Shown here: positions 7,877 through 20,800 of the stretch, one piece after another
Numbering within the stretch: position 1 is the first letter of the stretch
How the letters are laid out: each line of letters begins with the position of its first letter
DNA from: Verrucomicrobiota bacterium JB022
Lineage (GTDB): Bacteria; Verrucomicrobiota; Verrucomicrobiia; Opitutales; Oceanipulchritudinaceae
NCBI GenBank assembly: GCA_030673845.1
Contig: JAUTCQ010000012.1
Span: forward strand, 433,218 to 497,217
Direction: 5' to 3'
DNA: 64,000 nucleotides
Notes under the pieces: model-generated
What the model saw: only the letters and a program-made list of their open reading frames with translations
The model's database searches: none
Told to the model about the DNA's origin: nothing
Program-made: the position numbers and the translations under genes

Positions 7877-10800
7877 CTACGGTTGGCTGGTCCAGCCGGT
7901 TACGGGTTGTTCAAGATCGATCAGCACCACCGCGACGGGCGGGATGCGGAAGTTGGGGCCGACGAGGCTCGCACCGTCGACCGAGACCGTGCGCCAGAGA
8001 CCGGTGCTGGCATCGAGCAGGCGGATGCCGTTGACGTTGGCCTGTCCGAGGCTGGCGATGAGGTCGTAGGCGGTGTATTCCACCGGGAAGTTGGAGCCGG
8101 AGAGCACGCTCTGACCTGCCGGGAGGTCGAGCGGCGTGTTTTCGCGTTCACCCAGATCGAGCGCGGCCATCGAGCCGAAGCGGACCCAGAGGAAGTCGCC
8201 CGGCTGCAGGACGAAGTTCGTCCCCGTCGCCATGCCCGCGTCTTCATCCCAGGCGACCGTCTCGGTCTCGGGGGTAGGCGCGAGTTGGGTGAAGCGGGTG
8301 ATCTCCGTGACCCCGGCGGCATCGTGCCACGCGGTCAGCAATTCGGCGGCGTTCGCGACGCTGTTTGCCAGCGCGGCGGTGACCGGAATCGCGTTGTAAT
8401 TCGTCTCCGCCACCTGGATGGCGGGCAGCGTAGAGCGCAGGAGCACCGGCTGGTTGTCGTCGACCGTCAGCTTGCGCTGCCAGACGACTTCGCCCGCCAC
8501 CATCGCGCCGAACTGGTTGTAGACGTCGCTGCGGGTGAGCGTGGCCGAGACGCCGCTGTCGATATCGAGCAGGCGGAGGTTGGCCGTGAGCGCGCCGAGC
8601 GAATCCTCTTCGTAGACCACAAAGCGGCCCGCGATGTAGGGGTGCGCCTCGTTGTAAGGCGTATTCGTCAGCTGGCGCTCGCTGCCCCGGCGCAGGTTGT
8701 ACTCGTAGAGCTCCACTTGGCCGTTGCGGTTGTCTTGCCAGAGGATGCTATGGCCGCGGATCGCCGGGAAGAACTGGCCGTAGAGGTCGTTCGTGAGGCG
8801 CTTGACCTCGCCCGTGCGCAAGTCGGCGAAGTAGATTTCGCCGCCGCCCGCGTCGCGGAAGTCTTGCCACACCACGCGCCCGGCATGGACCGACGGGTAG
8901 AGCTGGTCCTGCGAAGTCGGGTCGACCTGTGCGGTCGTGCCCGTCTCGGTATTGTGAGCGAAGAGCTGCCACGGTGCGCTGGCGTTGCCGAGCGGGCGGG
9001 CCTGGTAGACGATCCAGGGGCCGTCGATCACCGGGCGGGCTTCGTCACGGTCGAGCGTCTGCGTGATCGCGATCGGGACGCCTGGCGCGGAGAGGTCGAC
9101 CAGCTCGATGTCGGTGTTGCCGTTTTCGCGACGGGTCTGCCAGACGGCGCGCTCGCCGTCGGTGGACGGCAGGCGCTGGTCGGTCGGGCTCGTCGTGAGC
9201 TGGATCGGCCCGGCGCTGCCGGCGAAGTTTTCGGCAAACACATCCCAGTTGCCCGCCGCACGAGCCTGCCAGACCGCCCACGAGCCACGGCCCGTGACGT
9301 TCGAGGGGCCGGTCGCGGCGGCAGCCAGCACGTCTTGCGCGCCCGAGAGGTCGTCGATCCGCACGAGGCGGGTGACGAAGGCCTCTTGGCCGAGCGGGTC
9401 GACCAGCTTCACGAGCACGGTATACCAGCCCGGAGTCTGCAGGATGCCGCTGCCGTTGGCGCCGTCCCAATCGAGGTCGAGGGTGGTGCCCTGCACCGCT
9501 TCGTGGCTCTCGCTGTAGACGAGCGGCAGCGGCGCGAGGTTTGCGCCGTAGGCCGGATCGACGCGGAAGGTGTAGGTGCCGTCGATTTCTTCCGATGTGG
9601 CATCGTTGGCCAACTGGAAGTGGATCTTGTGCTCGCCCGGCGTCAGGTTTTCGAGCGTAAAGGTCTCACCGCTGGCCAGAGGCGCACGGAGATAGGTGTC
9701 GTCGAGCTTCCAGCGGAAGTGCGGGTGGTTCGTCACCGTCAAGGTGAGGTCGCGAGTCTTGACCACGTGGCCGTCGAGGCCGTCGAGTGCAATCGCGTCG
9801 GCCGAGCCGTCGATCGCCCACTGCACGACGGCAGCGTCGGACTCGGCCGGGTAGTCGCCATACATCGAGCGGGCCAGCACGGCCACCTCGACGGAACCGC
9901 CCAAGCCGTTCAACTCGATGGGATCGGCGGCCGCGCGTTCGCTGGACCACGCCCCACCGTTGAGGCGGTAGCGGTAGAAATCGACGTATTCACCCGTCAC
10001 CTGCAGCGAGGCGGTGGTGTCCGGCGTAGGCGAAACCGGCAGGCCGCGCAGCACCGGGAAGGCCTTGACGCCGCGGTGGATTTCGACCAGCGCGTCGATG
10101 TCGACGGGGTTGGCCCCGATGTCGAGCGAGAGACCGGCACTGCCGGGGCGGACCGACAGGGCGTCGCCGCGCAGGTAAAGCGTATCGTTGGCCTGGGCCA
10201 CGCCGTCGATGCTCGGGCCGCTGCCCGGGATGATCAGGCGGGCGAACGACTCCGTCTCGCGGTTACCCACGGCGTCTTGCGCGTAGTAAATGATGTCGTA
10301 AGAGCCCGGTTCGTCGAACCAGAAGGGCAGCCCGGGGCGGAACTCGCCGTCGTTGACCTTGTAGAAGATGCTGACCGCGTTGACGTCTTCGGACGTGAAG
10401 TACATCTGCGTCTCGCGCGTGATGTAATACGTCTGCCCGGCCTCAGTCACGTCGCCCGCAAAGCGCAGTTGCGTGACGGGTGGGTCGTCGTCGTCGGGTG
10501 CCGGGGCGTAGACGACGGTGTAGGTGTAGGAGCCGATTTCGAGGCGGTCGAGCAGGTTGAAATAGGTGAGCTTGTTGTTGTTGCTCGGGTCGTAGCGGAC
10601 GTTGGTCCAGAAGTTGTTCGGGTCGATCTGCTTGCCGTCGTTGCGCACCACGCTCTGGATGCCGTAGCGAGCCTGGCCGGGATCGGCGAGGCGCATGTAC
10701 CCCCACCCTTCAAAGTCGGCCGAAAGGTCGATCGTGAAGGTGCGGCCCGTCAGCGGGTTGCCGATCTGGGCGTCGTCGAGGTGGTTGACGGGCAGGATGT

Positions 10801-11848
10801 TGCCGTTGGTCTCGTAGAGCGCGTCGGGCAGCATGTCGGCCTCGCGGTCGGTGTCGGCGAGGAAGTCGAGCACGTCGTCGCGGCCCGGCTCGTCGTTGCG
10901 CACCTCGTGGGCGATGAAGTGGGCGTCGATGCTCTCGATGATCGACGTTTCTTCCCCACCCAGCTCCGGGGCGTGCGTGTAGGAGGCCTTGAACTCGATG
11001 AACTCACCGGAGAGCGACGTGATCATGTCCCACGCGCCCTTGCGGGACTGGCCGGGCGGAATGTCGCCCAGGTTGAGCGTGAGCGAAGAGTTGGGCACGG
11101 GCACGTCCATCACCCGCGCGCCGAGCAGGCGGGCGATGAGGAGCAGCTTTTGCTTGTTCTCCACGATGCGGGGCTGCTCGGACTTGATCACCACGTTGCG
11201 GGCGGTGTTGTAGCCGTTGTTGGTCACGATCACGCCGAGCGTGAACGGGATCGGGCTCTCCACCTCAGGGGTGAAGGGATCGTCGCCCTGCACGTCGCGC
11301 GGCTGGAAGTACGTGATCGCGAGCATCGGCTCGGGCTTCACCTGGATCGTGTCGGGGATCACGAGCAACGTCTCGGCGGGGATCTCTACCCCGGCCAGCT
11401 TGCCGGAGAGCTCGCAACCGACCTCGTAGAACTTGCCGTTGGGCTCGGTGCCGCCTGCCGTGGGCTTGGGGATGATGAACCAACGCACGATGGCGGTCTT
11501 CGTGGGCCCGATCACACCGGAACCGTCGATCCCGTTGGTGTTCTCGATCTCCGGGGCCTGCACAAAGAACAGGTCGGAGGCGTCGGTGCCGTCGGGATAG
11601 GTGAAGGTGAGCTGGGCGGCGAAGTCGGTAATCGGGTCTTCGCCGGTGTTGTTGGTCACTTCGAGGGTGGCTTCGAAGCCCACCCGCTCGGTCGTGAGCT
11701 CCTGCAGGATCTCGATGCGCACCTGCGCGCACCAGCCTTGGAACTGCTGTTGCGCCCGGGCAGCCGGAGCGAGTAACAGGAGCGCCAGCAGGGCCCCACA
11801 GGCCGCCTTCAATTTGGATGAGACAGAGAGGATCACGGGAGAGTTCAT
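7877..11848 (-). CDS. Large secreted protein with TolB/WD40-like propeller repeats
   Basis: 1323 residues with a signal peptide (LKAACGALLALLLLAPAARAQ near residues 12-32). The N-terminal half has CARDB/Ig-like regions (VTNNTGEDPITDF, VTNNGYNTARNVVIKSEQP) and an OmpL47-type segment (VTEAGQTYYITRETQMYFTS...YYAQDAVGNRE). Residues ~837-1137 hold TolB-like propeller repeats (WAVWQARAAGNWDVF, AVWQTRRENGNTDIEL, VVWQDFRDAGGGEIYF, ILWQDNRNGQVELYEY). The C-terminal ~180 residues resemble the beta modules of the TIGR02597-like protein of this operon in style (GDFLWVRFG). The start overlaps the stop of the 6266-residue gene (ATGA), so the two are translationally coupled. The function is unknown; surface adhesion or polymer binding is a guess. 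Confidence 0.87.
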   Translation of the reverse strand: MNSPVILSVSSKLKAACGALLALLLLAPAARAQQQFQGWCAQVRIEILQELTTERVGFEATLEVTNNTGEDPITDFAAQLTFTYPDGTDASDLFFVQAPEIENTNGIDGSGVIGPTKTAIVRWFIIPKPTAGGTEPNGKFYEVGCELSGKLAGVEIPAETLLVIPDTIQVKPEPMLAITYFQPRDVQGDDPFTPEVESPIPFTLGVIVTNNGYNTARNVVIKSEQPRIVENKQKLLLIARLLGARVMDVPVPNSSLTLNLGDIPPGQSRKGAWDMITSLSGEFIEFKASYTHAPELGGEETSIIESIDAHFIAHEVRNDEPGRDDVLDFLADTDREADMLPDALYETNGNILPVNHLDDAQIGNPLTGRTFTIDLSADFEGWGYMRLADPGQARYGIQSVVRNDGKQIDPNNFWTNVRYDPSNNNKLTYFNLLDRLEIGSYTYTVVYAPAPDDDDPPVTQLRFAGDVTEAGQTYYITRETQMYFTSEDVNAVSIFYKVNDGEFRPGLPFWFDEPGSYDIIYYAQDAVGNRETESFARLIIPGSGPSIDGVAQANDTLYLRGDALSVRPGSAGLSLDIGANPVDIDALVEIHRGVKAFPVLRGLPVSPTPDTTASLQVTGEYVDFYRYRLNGGAWSSERAAADPIELNGLGGSVEVAVLARSMYGDYPAESDAAVVQWAIDGSADAIALDGLDGHVVKTRDLTLTVTNHPHFRWKLDDTYLRAPLASGETFTLENLTPGEHKIHFQLANDATSEEIDGTYTFRVDPAYGANLAPLPLVYSESHEAVQGTTLDLDWDGANGSGILQTPGWYTVLVKLVDPLGQEAFVTRLVRIDDLSGAQDVLAAAATGPSNVTGRGSWAVWQARAAGNWDVFAENFAGSAGPIQLTTSPTDQRLPSTDGERAVWQTRRENGNTDIELVDLSAPGVPIAITQTLDRDEARPVIDGPWIVYQARPLGNASAPWQLFAHNTETGTTAQVDPTSQDQLYPSVHAGRVVWQDFRDAGGGEIYFADLRTGEVKRLTNDLYGQFFPAIRGHSILWQDNRNGQVELYEYNLRRGSERQLTNTPYNEAHPYIAGRFVVYEEDSLGALTANLRLLDIDSGVSATLTRSDVYNQFGAMVAGEVVWQRKLTVDDNQPVLLRSTLPAIQVAETNYNAIPVTAALANSVANAAELLTAWHDAAGVTEITRFTQLAPTPETETVAWDEDAGMATGTNFVLQPGDFLWVRFGSMAALDLGERENTPLDLPAGQSVLSGSNFPVEYTAYDLIASLGQANVNGIRLLDASTGLWRTVSVDGASLVGPNFRIPPVAVVLIDLEQPVTGWTSQP

Positions 11849-14800
11849 TCGGCCTGCCCTCCTTCCGGAAGAGCGTCTTGAGTCAATTGGCTGTAGTTGC
11901 CGCAGGAATCCTGCACGAGGATGCCGTTGGCGTAGAACGCACTGTCTTCGCCCAGGAGGAGCGTGTAGACGGTGTGCTCGCCGGAAACCGGCTGGATCGA
12001 AGCGATGCGGACTTGCGAGCCGTCGGCGCGGTGCAACCAGTCACCCAGTTGCAGACCCGCCACCGGCACCCATTCCTTGCCATCGACCCAGATGTTGTGC
12101 TCGGCCGTGGCGAAGAGCTGACCGGCCGGGCGGCCTTGGGCGTCTTCGTAGGTAATGGCGTAGACGTCGTCCTTCTGCAGGGTGACTACATCCACGACGG
12201 TAGCGTTGGTCGCACGGCCGGTAGCCACGCGGTCGCCAATGGAGATCTGCTCGATCGGGAGCGAAGCACCGCTGGCCATCAACACCGGGGTGTCGGGCAG
12301 GAAGCAGCCCGAGCCGGTGGTGGTGGTGACATGCCCGCCACTCGCGCCGCTGGGCCCTCCTCCGCCTCCTCCTCCACCACCGGCCGTGGCGAAGAAGTTG
12401 GTGGCGCAACCGATGGCCCGGGCCAGGTAGGCCCACGGTGCATGGTTGACGTGCACGGGAGCACTCAGGATCGACGAGGCGAGCAGCATTCCGCTGAGTG
12501 CAGCCTTGGCGGCAGCACCGTCGGAGCACTGGTAGGAGGCCTTGACCAAGGCCGCCATGCCGCGAGCGAGGTCAGCATCTGCGCCCATCGGAATACCGAG
12601 GAAGCAGGAGGCGAAGTCGCTGGCGCCACCGGCGCGGATGGCACCTGCCCGCATGGCCGCACGGGCCGGGGAGGCTTCCGCTGGGTCGAAGATCTTGAAG
12701 CGGAACGGCAAGTCGATGCTCGTCTGCGGCGCGATCTCCGGCAGGTAACTGATGAGCGGCTCCACGCTGCCCCAGTCCAGCTCCATCCCACTGATCTCCA
12801 CATCGAAGGCGCGGATAAGGCCCTCGTTGTGCAGGGTGAAGATGACGGTAGTCTCGAAGCCGTCCGGCGGGTTCTCGAAGCTATACTGCGGCGGGTCGAG
12901 GTAGAGCACCGGCGCAGGCACGCGCGTCTCGAAGGTCTGCTCGATCTTGATCTCGTAGCGGTCCGTGAACGGCTTGGGCACCACGCTGAACTTGACCGTG
13001 ACGAGGCTCTTGTAGAGGCGCTGCGCCACCTGCACCGTCTGGTCGGGGATCACCTCCACGGTGCCCGCCGCAGTGCTGTGAGCGGGGGCGCTGGCCTGCC
13101 ACGACCACTGGCCTTCCTGCAGGTCGTCGACCAGCACCTGGCCGGCAGCATCGGTCTTGTAGGGACCGCGATTGATGCCGAGGGCAAGGTTACGGAGGCG
13201 GACGGTCGCGTTGGGCAGCGGCTGCACCAGCGTATTGTCGAGCGAGAAGAGCACGCTGCCGGTCAGGTTGGAGCTGATCTGCGCATACAGACCCAGCTCG
13301 AAGTCCGACACGGCGTTGCTGCCGCTGATCGTGACCACGTCGTCGTGGTAGCCGATCTCGACGTCTTCCGGCGGGGTGTAGACGACCGTAAAGGTCAGCT
13401 TGCCACCCACGGGGATGTCTTCCAGTTCGGCCTTGCCCTGCGCGTTGAGCGGCAGGTTGATGTGCATCCACGAGATGTTCTGCGGAGGCGTCAGCACCGG
13501 GTTTTCGAGCGGGCGCAGGCCGTTGTTGACGATCGTAACCTGGCGGCTCTTGAGGCTGCCGCGGTCGACGGTCAGATCGACATAGCCCATCTGCGGAGCT
13601 TCCACCGAGAGGATCGGAATGGCCGGCAGGAGGCTGACAAAGCCCGTGAAGGTCGAGGCCGCGCCCTGATCGGACGTCAGCTTGATCTCCACCACCGCAT
13701 TATCCGGCGCGTCGAGCGTGGACTGCAGTTGCAGCTTCACGGGCGCACGAGCCCCTGCACCGATGCTAACGGGCAGCGGTTCGCGCAGGATGGCGTCGAC
13801 CGATGTGATGTCGGTCTCGGACGTATCCGGGTTCACCACGTAGGCGCGGACATCCATCGTCACGTTCTCCAGCGGCACGTCGCCCGGGTTGATCAGCGAC
13901 ACTTCGAAATCGAGCGTATCGCTCTTCGACATCCGGATGTCGCCGCGCGCAGGGGCAATGAAGCTACGGTAGAGGGTGACGGACGCTTGATCGAGCTCGT
14001 CCACGACCTCCGGGTGAGCCGCCCAGATCGCGATGCGACCGGCGATGCCAAACGGCGGCTGATAGTCGAAGCTGTAGTTGCCCGAGCCGTCGGTGGTCAC
14101 GTCTTCGTGGAAGACGAAGCCCTGAACGTTGAAGCCGAGGCGCAGCGCCGTGTTGGGCAGCGGCGTATCGTCATCGCGGTTCAGCGCCTGGCCGGTTACG
14201 GTGATCAGCTCGTCGTTGCTGTAGATCGCACGTGCGGTCGAGGCGGTGCCGTAGTAAGGCGTTTCGCGCGGGGTGGCTTCGGTCGAGCCCGACACCGGGC
14301 CAGACGTGCGCTCACCGGGCGAACGCAGGCCGTAGTAGATCGGGTCGATCTTGGCCGTAAAGCGGGCCTTGGTCGACTCGGCCAACACGGCGGGCACGAA
14401 GACATCCTCGAAGGTGAAGGTCCGGGACTGGCCGGGGTTGAGCACCACCATGCCGTCGCCGGAGCTGTTGAAGGTCATCCCCGGCACGAGCTGGCGGAAT
14501 TCGGTCACGCTGACCTCCTGGCCGCTGTCCGTGCGCACGGAGATCTCGAGATCGCCGGGCAGGCTACCGTTGTCGCGCACCAGCACAAACTGGGCGGGCG
14601 CATGGCCGAGGTTGGTCAGCTTCACGTCGAAGTTGGAGAGGCCACCGGCCAGCGGACGGCCCTGCGGGGTCAGCATGATCGCATTTTGCGGCCGGGCGAT
14701 GCCCTCCGTAAAGGTGCGGTCGAGCTGGTAGCGCAGGTAGCTGCCGTCTTCGGCGGGTTGGGTCTTGAGGTGCAGCGTGATGAGTTGGTTCGAGACGCTG

Positions 14801-17800
14801 GCGCCCGGCGCAGGCACGGGCACGTCCAGCTCGGCCGTAGCACCGGCGGTGACGGCTTGCGAAACCGGGTAGGTTTCGAGCAGCACGTTGCCGCCCACGT
14901 CGCGGCGGACGCGGATTTCGCTGAAGTTGAGGTCGGCATTGTCGCTGGCGTGGTTGAAGGCCACGCGGTAGAGGTCGAAGAAGCCGACGACGGAGGCCTG
15001 CTCGACGCCCGAGGCGTTCGGGTTGACCTTCAGGGCCAGCTTGAGCGGCTGCACCACGATTTCGCGGGCGATGCTCTCCTGATCCTGATCGTTGACGGCC
15101 GTTACTGCGTAGGTGACGGGGCTGTTGGCCGGCAGCGCGATCGGGTCGGCATAAGACGCGCCGGTGATCGGTGTCGGCGTCTGCTGCACCCCGTTGCGGT
15201 AGACCTTATAGCCGGTCGCCTGGTTGTCGGTATTCGTCCAGCTCAGGGCGACGGCGCCTTGCGGCGAGACGTTGGCCGCGAGGTTGCGGACCGCGCCGAC
15301 ATACATCTCGATTGTAGCCGAGTTGCTGAGGGCGTGATTGCCGTAAGCGTCGGACGCCGCGACCTGGTAGACCATCTCGCCACGCGGCGGCGTGTCGCGG
15401 ATCACCCGGAGGATCGGGCTGTGCGAGCCGACCGGCGTGCCGTTGCGGTAGAGCACCCAGTGGTGCGGGTTCGGCTCACCGGACGAGTTGTCGAAGGTCA
15501 GCTGCACGCCGGTGTAGCCAAGCGTGGCCTGCAGGTTGAGCGGCGCGGCCGGGGCCACGCGGTCGGAGAGGCCGGTAACGGTGATCGACGGAGCGCTTTC
15601 GGCGCCGAGGCGGCTCGCAGTGACGACGTAGCGGTAGGTGCCGTCGGTCGGCGGCAGGTCCACATACTCGGTCGCGGCGATGCCTTGGGCGATCAGCACA
15701 TTCGGGATGCCCGACTGGCTGCTCGGCACGCGATAGAGCGCATAGGTGCTCGCCAGCTCCGACGGAGCCCACACGAGGCGGATCTGGCCGCCCGGCAGCG
15801 TATCGGCGGCAAAGTAGGCCGGTGCAGCCGGGGGAGGCGGCAGTTGCGTATTATAAAGCTCCAGCTCTTCGCCCTGGGTCAGGACGGTGCCGGTGTTGCC
15901 GTTCGCGTCCTCGACCTGCATGAGGAAGAGGCCCACGCCGCGGCCCATCGACGGGAAAAGCGTCAGTTGGCCGGTGAAGATGCGGTTGTCGCCGCTGTTG
16001 ACCAGCTCGACCTCCACGTCTGCGCCACTGGGCGGCGAGAAGAGCAGCTCGGGCGCGGTGCCGGCTGCGGCTTCTTCGCTCAGTTCGAGCGTCAGTTGCA
16101 CGCTTTGGGTCGTGAGCGTCTGGATCGGGGCCTCGCGGTTGAGGCGCAGCTCCCCGGTCGGGCGAGTGACGTCGAAGACCAGCGTCTCGCCCGTTGGCGC
16201 GCCGGTGAAGCGGTTGCCGTTGAGGTCGCGGGCGCTGACGGTGACGTTGGCGATGCCGGAGCGGGCCGAGGCGTCGGTAACCGGGAAGGTGCCGGAGAAC
16301 GACTGGCTGCTGTTGGCCGTGAGCGGCACCGAGATGGGGCTGCGCATGTCCTTGGGCAGGATCGTCAGCGTCGGGGTGCCCTGCAGCGGCTCGTTGGCCT
16401 GCAGGATCACGCCCAGGTCGCCGGGGCCGGCAGGCATGGCTTCGTCGTAGAAGATCTGGATCACCGGGGCGGTTTCGTCGAGGGTCGCCTCGACCATGGC
16501 CGTCGGCACGCTCGCGTTGCCCGCCGCATCGTAGCCCACCACGCGGATGTAGTAGTGCAGGTCGGGGCGGTTCTTGAGCGCGAAGGACATCTCTTGCAGG
16601 ATGCCGCTGGAGAAGGCCGCGTCGTCCACGTCGTCGAAGGGCACAGTGTCCCAGAACACTTCGTAACGGGTCGGGCGTTCGCCTTCTTCGCCGGTGTAGC
16701 GCCACTGGATCAGCAGGCCCGTCTTGGCGTCATACAAAGGCTGTTCGATTTCGAGACCCACCGGGCCCATCGTGTCGCTGATCACCTGAACCGGCTGCGA
16801 AGCTCCCGTGCCTGCCGCGTCGAACGCGACGGCCACGAGGGTGTTCGCGCCTTCGACCAGCGGGATGGCGGTGAAGCTGAAGTCGCCGTCGACGTTGGCA
16901 TTTCCGGTCGCCACCACCGCGCCGTTGCGCAGGATGCGCACGGCCACGGAAGGCTCGGCCGTGCCGGAGACGTCAATGGTGTCAACCGTAACGGTGGTGC
17001 CTTCGGTCGGCGTGGTGATGATCGGGATACCGGCGGGCAGCGGGTTGATCGTCACGTTCAGCTCGCGCACGGCCAGGTTGCCTTCCATGTCGCGGGCTTC
17101 GACGCGGACGCGATAGACGCCCGACACGTAGCCGGAGATGTCCCAACGCTGCGAGAGCGCCGAACCTGCCACCTCGGCCACGGGAGCGCCGTTGACGAGG
17201 AAGCGGACGGAGGCCACGCCAAGCGGGGCCGTGGTGGTGGCCGAAACGATGACCGGGCGGGTGATCAGATCACCCTCCTGCAGGCTGAAGCCCTGGATCG
17301 TCGGGCCGTCGCCCAACAGGTCGAGCGAGACGGAGGCGTCCGCCGTTTCGCCGCCAGTCGGGCTGAGCAGTTCGAGGTGGATCGTCTTCAGGCCGGCACC
17401 GGTCGAGACCGTAAAGGCCTGCTCCCAGGGCTGCGGCGTGTAGGGGTTGACGGCAGTCGGACCAAACACGTCTTCGTAGAGCACACCCGCAAAGGTCGAG
17501 TCTTCGCTGACGCGGTAGGCGCTGGCGTTGAAGCTGGCGATGACGAGCGTCACCGTGCCGTTGGTCGTTTGCGTGATGCCGTTCTTGAGGCCAAACCCGG
17601 TGCCAAGCAGCGGCTCTTCGAGCAGCGGGCTGGAGGTGTCGATCGTGCCCTGGACGGAGCCTGCAATCGCACCGGCGTCGGAGGTGCCCCACCAGTTACC
17701 CTGAGCGGTCAGCGTGCCGCCGGAATTCGTCGCGGCAAAGCTCGTGTTATTCTTCAGCACGGAGTTGCTGAGGTCGACCACAGAGCCCGCGCCTACGGCC

Positions 17801-20800
17801 AAGCCTACGTCGTTGAAGGCCAGGTAGAGGTCGCTCGCGGTCAGGCTGGTGCCGTTGGCCACGGTCAGGCCCGCGCCACTGTTGCGCACGAGGGCGAGCG
17901 GCCCGAGATTGGGCGTGGCCCCGGTCAGGGTCAGGCCTTCACCGTAGGCGATCCAGACGTAGTCGAGACGGGACACGTTGGTCGCGTCCTGCAGCGTCAC
18001 CCCACCCCAGTCGCCGCGCTGGGCCGCCGTGGGCGAGCCTTGGCGATCATTGGCCGAGGTAAGCACGATGGGCTGCAGGGCGGTGCCTTGGGCATCGAGA
18101 ATACCATCCGCGATGGTGATACCCGCCCCGGGAGCGAAGTAGAGCGTGGTGCCCGGCTCGATCGCCAGGGTCGCGCCGTTGGAGACGGTGACCGGCTGGA
18201 GCACTTCCACCGTCGCGCCGTTGCCGCCAAAGGTGCGGTCTTCGGTGATCGCGCCGGAGAGCGGGTCGCTCCATGCCACGGTCGTCACCGCCGGGTTTTG
18301 CTGATCGAGCTGGTTGAAGCCGACCACCGCGAAGTAGTAGTCCTGCGTGCGGTCGAGGCCCGTCACGGTGTAGCTGGTCGCAGCAGCATCGAGCGTCGCC
18401 ACCGGCGTCATCGCCGAGACGTCGCTGAAGTCCGCCTGCGCACGGTAGACGTGGTAGCCGGCAAAGCCCTTCAGTGTGCTCGGGTCGTAGCCCGCCCAAT
18501 CGAGCGTGAAGCCCGACGGCGTGTAGTCGCGCGGCGTGACCGCCACGGGCGGCGGGATGTCGCTGGCGAGGGTGAAGCTGAGGGTCGTGACTGCAGGCTC
18601 GAAGTTGCCCGCATTGTCGACCGCCACGACGGCGGCGAAATACGGGGTGTCGAGCTCCAGATTGGTGAAGACGTGGCTGCGCACGCCCGCGCCGACCGAG
18701 TTGATGGCGTCCGCCGGGTCGACGGTCGCAAAGTCGCTCGTATCGAGGAACAGGCGGAAGCCCTGCAGGTCGGCCGGAGCGGAATAGCCATTCCACGTCA
18801 CCTGAGCCGTTGCGGCGGAAGTCGCACCGAGCGCAAGCGTCGGAGCCGCCGGGGCATCCACGTCAACCTTGAAGGTCAGCACCTGAGCCGCGTTCATCGT
18901 GCGGCCGTCGGTGTCGGTGGCATCGCTGACGGTGAGGGTGTAGTCACCCGTGGCGCCTGCGCCGAAGGTGAGGATCTTGCTCAGCCAGGTGTTGTTGGCC
19001 GTCCAGGTGCCGCCGGTCGGGAACGTCGGGACGTTCGCGGCATTGGCGCTGGCGATGGCCACCGTCGGCTGGATGCTCGGGTTCATCGCGCGGTCGAAGA
19101 CCAGCGTCACGCGGAATTCGGCCCCTTCGGTCACAAACTGCGCGGTCGGGATCGACGGCGTGGCGCTGGTGACGGTGGGGAGGAAGTTGCGCGAGCTGTA
19201 GACGGCGGTGAAGGCCATCGCGACCGGGTCGAGCGTCGTGAAGGTGTCGCTGGCGGTGCGGCTGGAGCTGTAGTTGACGCCGTTGAGCGTCCACTGCTGG
19301 AAGAGGTATTCCGTGGCACCGTCGACATGCGTGGCAGGGGCGCTCAGGTTGAGCGTCTGGCCATTGGTGTAGGTGCCGCTCCCGGGCAGGCTGAGGATGC
19401 CCGCCGGCTGGGTCGCCACCGTCACGTTGTGGCTCGGGTTCTTCTCTTCAAAGAGGGCCACGATGCTGCGGGCGCCAGTGATGACCAGCGCAAGCGAGCT
19501 GGAGTTGCCGAGGCTGCCGCCGTTTTCCTGCCAGCCCACGAAGTTGTAGCCCGGCTTGGGCGAGGCCGTGAGCGTGACGTTGGCCCCGTGGCTGTAGCTG
19601 CCGCCGCCCGTGACGGTGCCACCTTCAGCCAGGCTCTTGGTGAGCATAACGGTGTAGGTGGGCAGCGCGAAGTGGGCGATGAGGCTTTCGTCGCGCGTCG
19701 GCACAAAGGTGTAGCTGGCGCGGGTGCTGAGCAGCTCGCCGGTCACACGCGTCCAGCGCGAGAAGGAATATGGGGCCGTGCTGGTGTCGGGCGTAGCCGT
19801 GACGGTGACGGAGCTGCCTTCCTGGAAGGTGCCGCCGCCCGTCACAGAGCCGCCAGCCGCCGGCTGGGCCGCCACGGAGACCTGATAGAAGTCGTAGACG
19901 GTGAAGTCGGTGCTGAAGGTGTTGTCTTCGGCCTCGGCGTGCGTGGTGGCGCCGAATTCATAGAAGTCGTCTTCCGCATCCGTGGTGACGTAGACACGGT
20001 AATGGCCGTGACCCGGGTTCGGGAGCGTGAACGCGCGCGGGGCAGTGCCACCGCTGGCCAGATCCTGATTCAGGTTCAGCGTCTGCTGGCGCACGAGGTT
20101 GCCCGTGTCGCGGTTGAAGAGCTGGAGCGTCTCGGTGAGGCCGCCCACGGCACCGCCGGTGCCGACGTTGGCGGTCGTCCAGGTGACTTCCGGATCGGCA
20201 TTGGGCCCGGAGATCGCCACGGCGAGATTTTGCACCGCCAAATCGGGGTAGGCTGCGCGGGTGACGCGGAAGGTGCTGGCGGAAGCCGTCACGTTGTCGC
20301 CCTCGAAGACGAATTCGTCGACGGTATCCGTCACATCGGTCTTCACGATGAGGAAGAAGTCGCCGTCGATGCCCTCGGGCAGTTCGGCGCTCTCGCTCAC
20401 CGTATAGGAGGCACCGGCGGTCAGGCCCACCGCGCGGTCGAAGGCGGCCAGCTCGAGGTCGTCGCCATCGCCGAAGATCGCGTTTTGGGAAACGACAACA
20501 CGGTCGCGCCACGGCGGGGTAGCCGCATCGGAGTTACCGAGGTTGCGCACGGTGAAGCTGAAGTTGACCGTGTCGCCACTGCGGATGCTGCCCCCGCTGG
20601 GCGGAGTCACGGTCTGGACCTGTAAGTTCGCGTAAGGCGTGGTGTCCGAAGGCGCGATCTCGACGTTGAGGTAGTATTCCGCCATCAGGCCGCCCGTCTG
20701 CGAAGACTGGCGCACGAGGGCGAAGTAGTCGCCCGGGGTCGTAATATCGACCTGCGCCACGGCATCGCCCGAACGACCGCCGCTGACTTCACTGACGAAG

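Noticed and set aside
7832-11776. Plus-strand frame of 1314 codons opposite the TolB-repeat protein
   Set aside because: Antisense shadow with Arg/Val/His-rich composition; the opposite strand codes for a signal peptide and TolB-like repeats.
11848-12306. Interpretation of the Hint domain as a splicing intein
   Set aside because: There is no C-extein, the terminal His-Asn is missing and no host gene continues downstream.
11818-20625. Open frame of 2935 codons on the plus strand opposite the giant gene
   Set aside because: Its product is Arg/Val/His/Gly-rich and repetitive without domains, as expected from reading high-GC biased codons antisense. The minus-strand frame has a signal peptide and clear domains.
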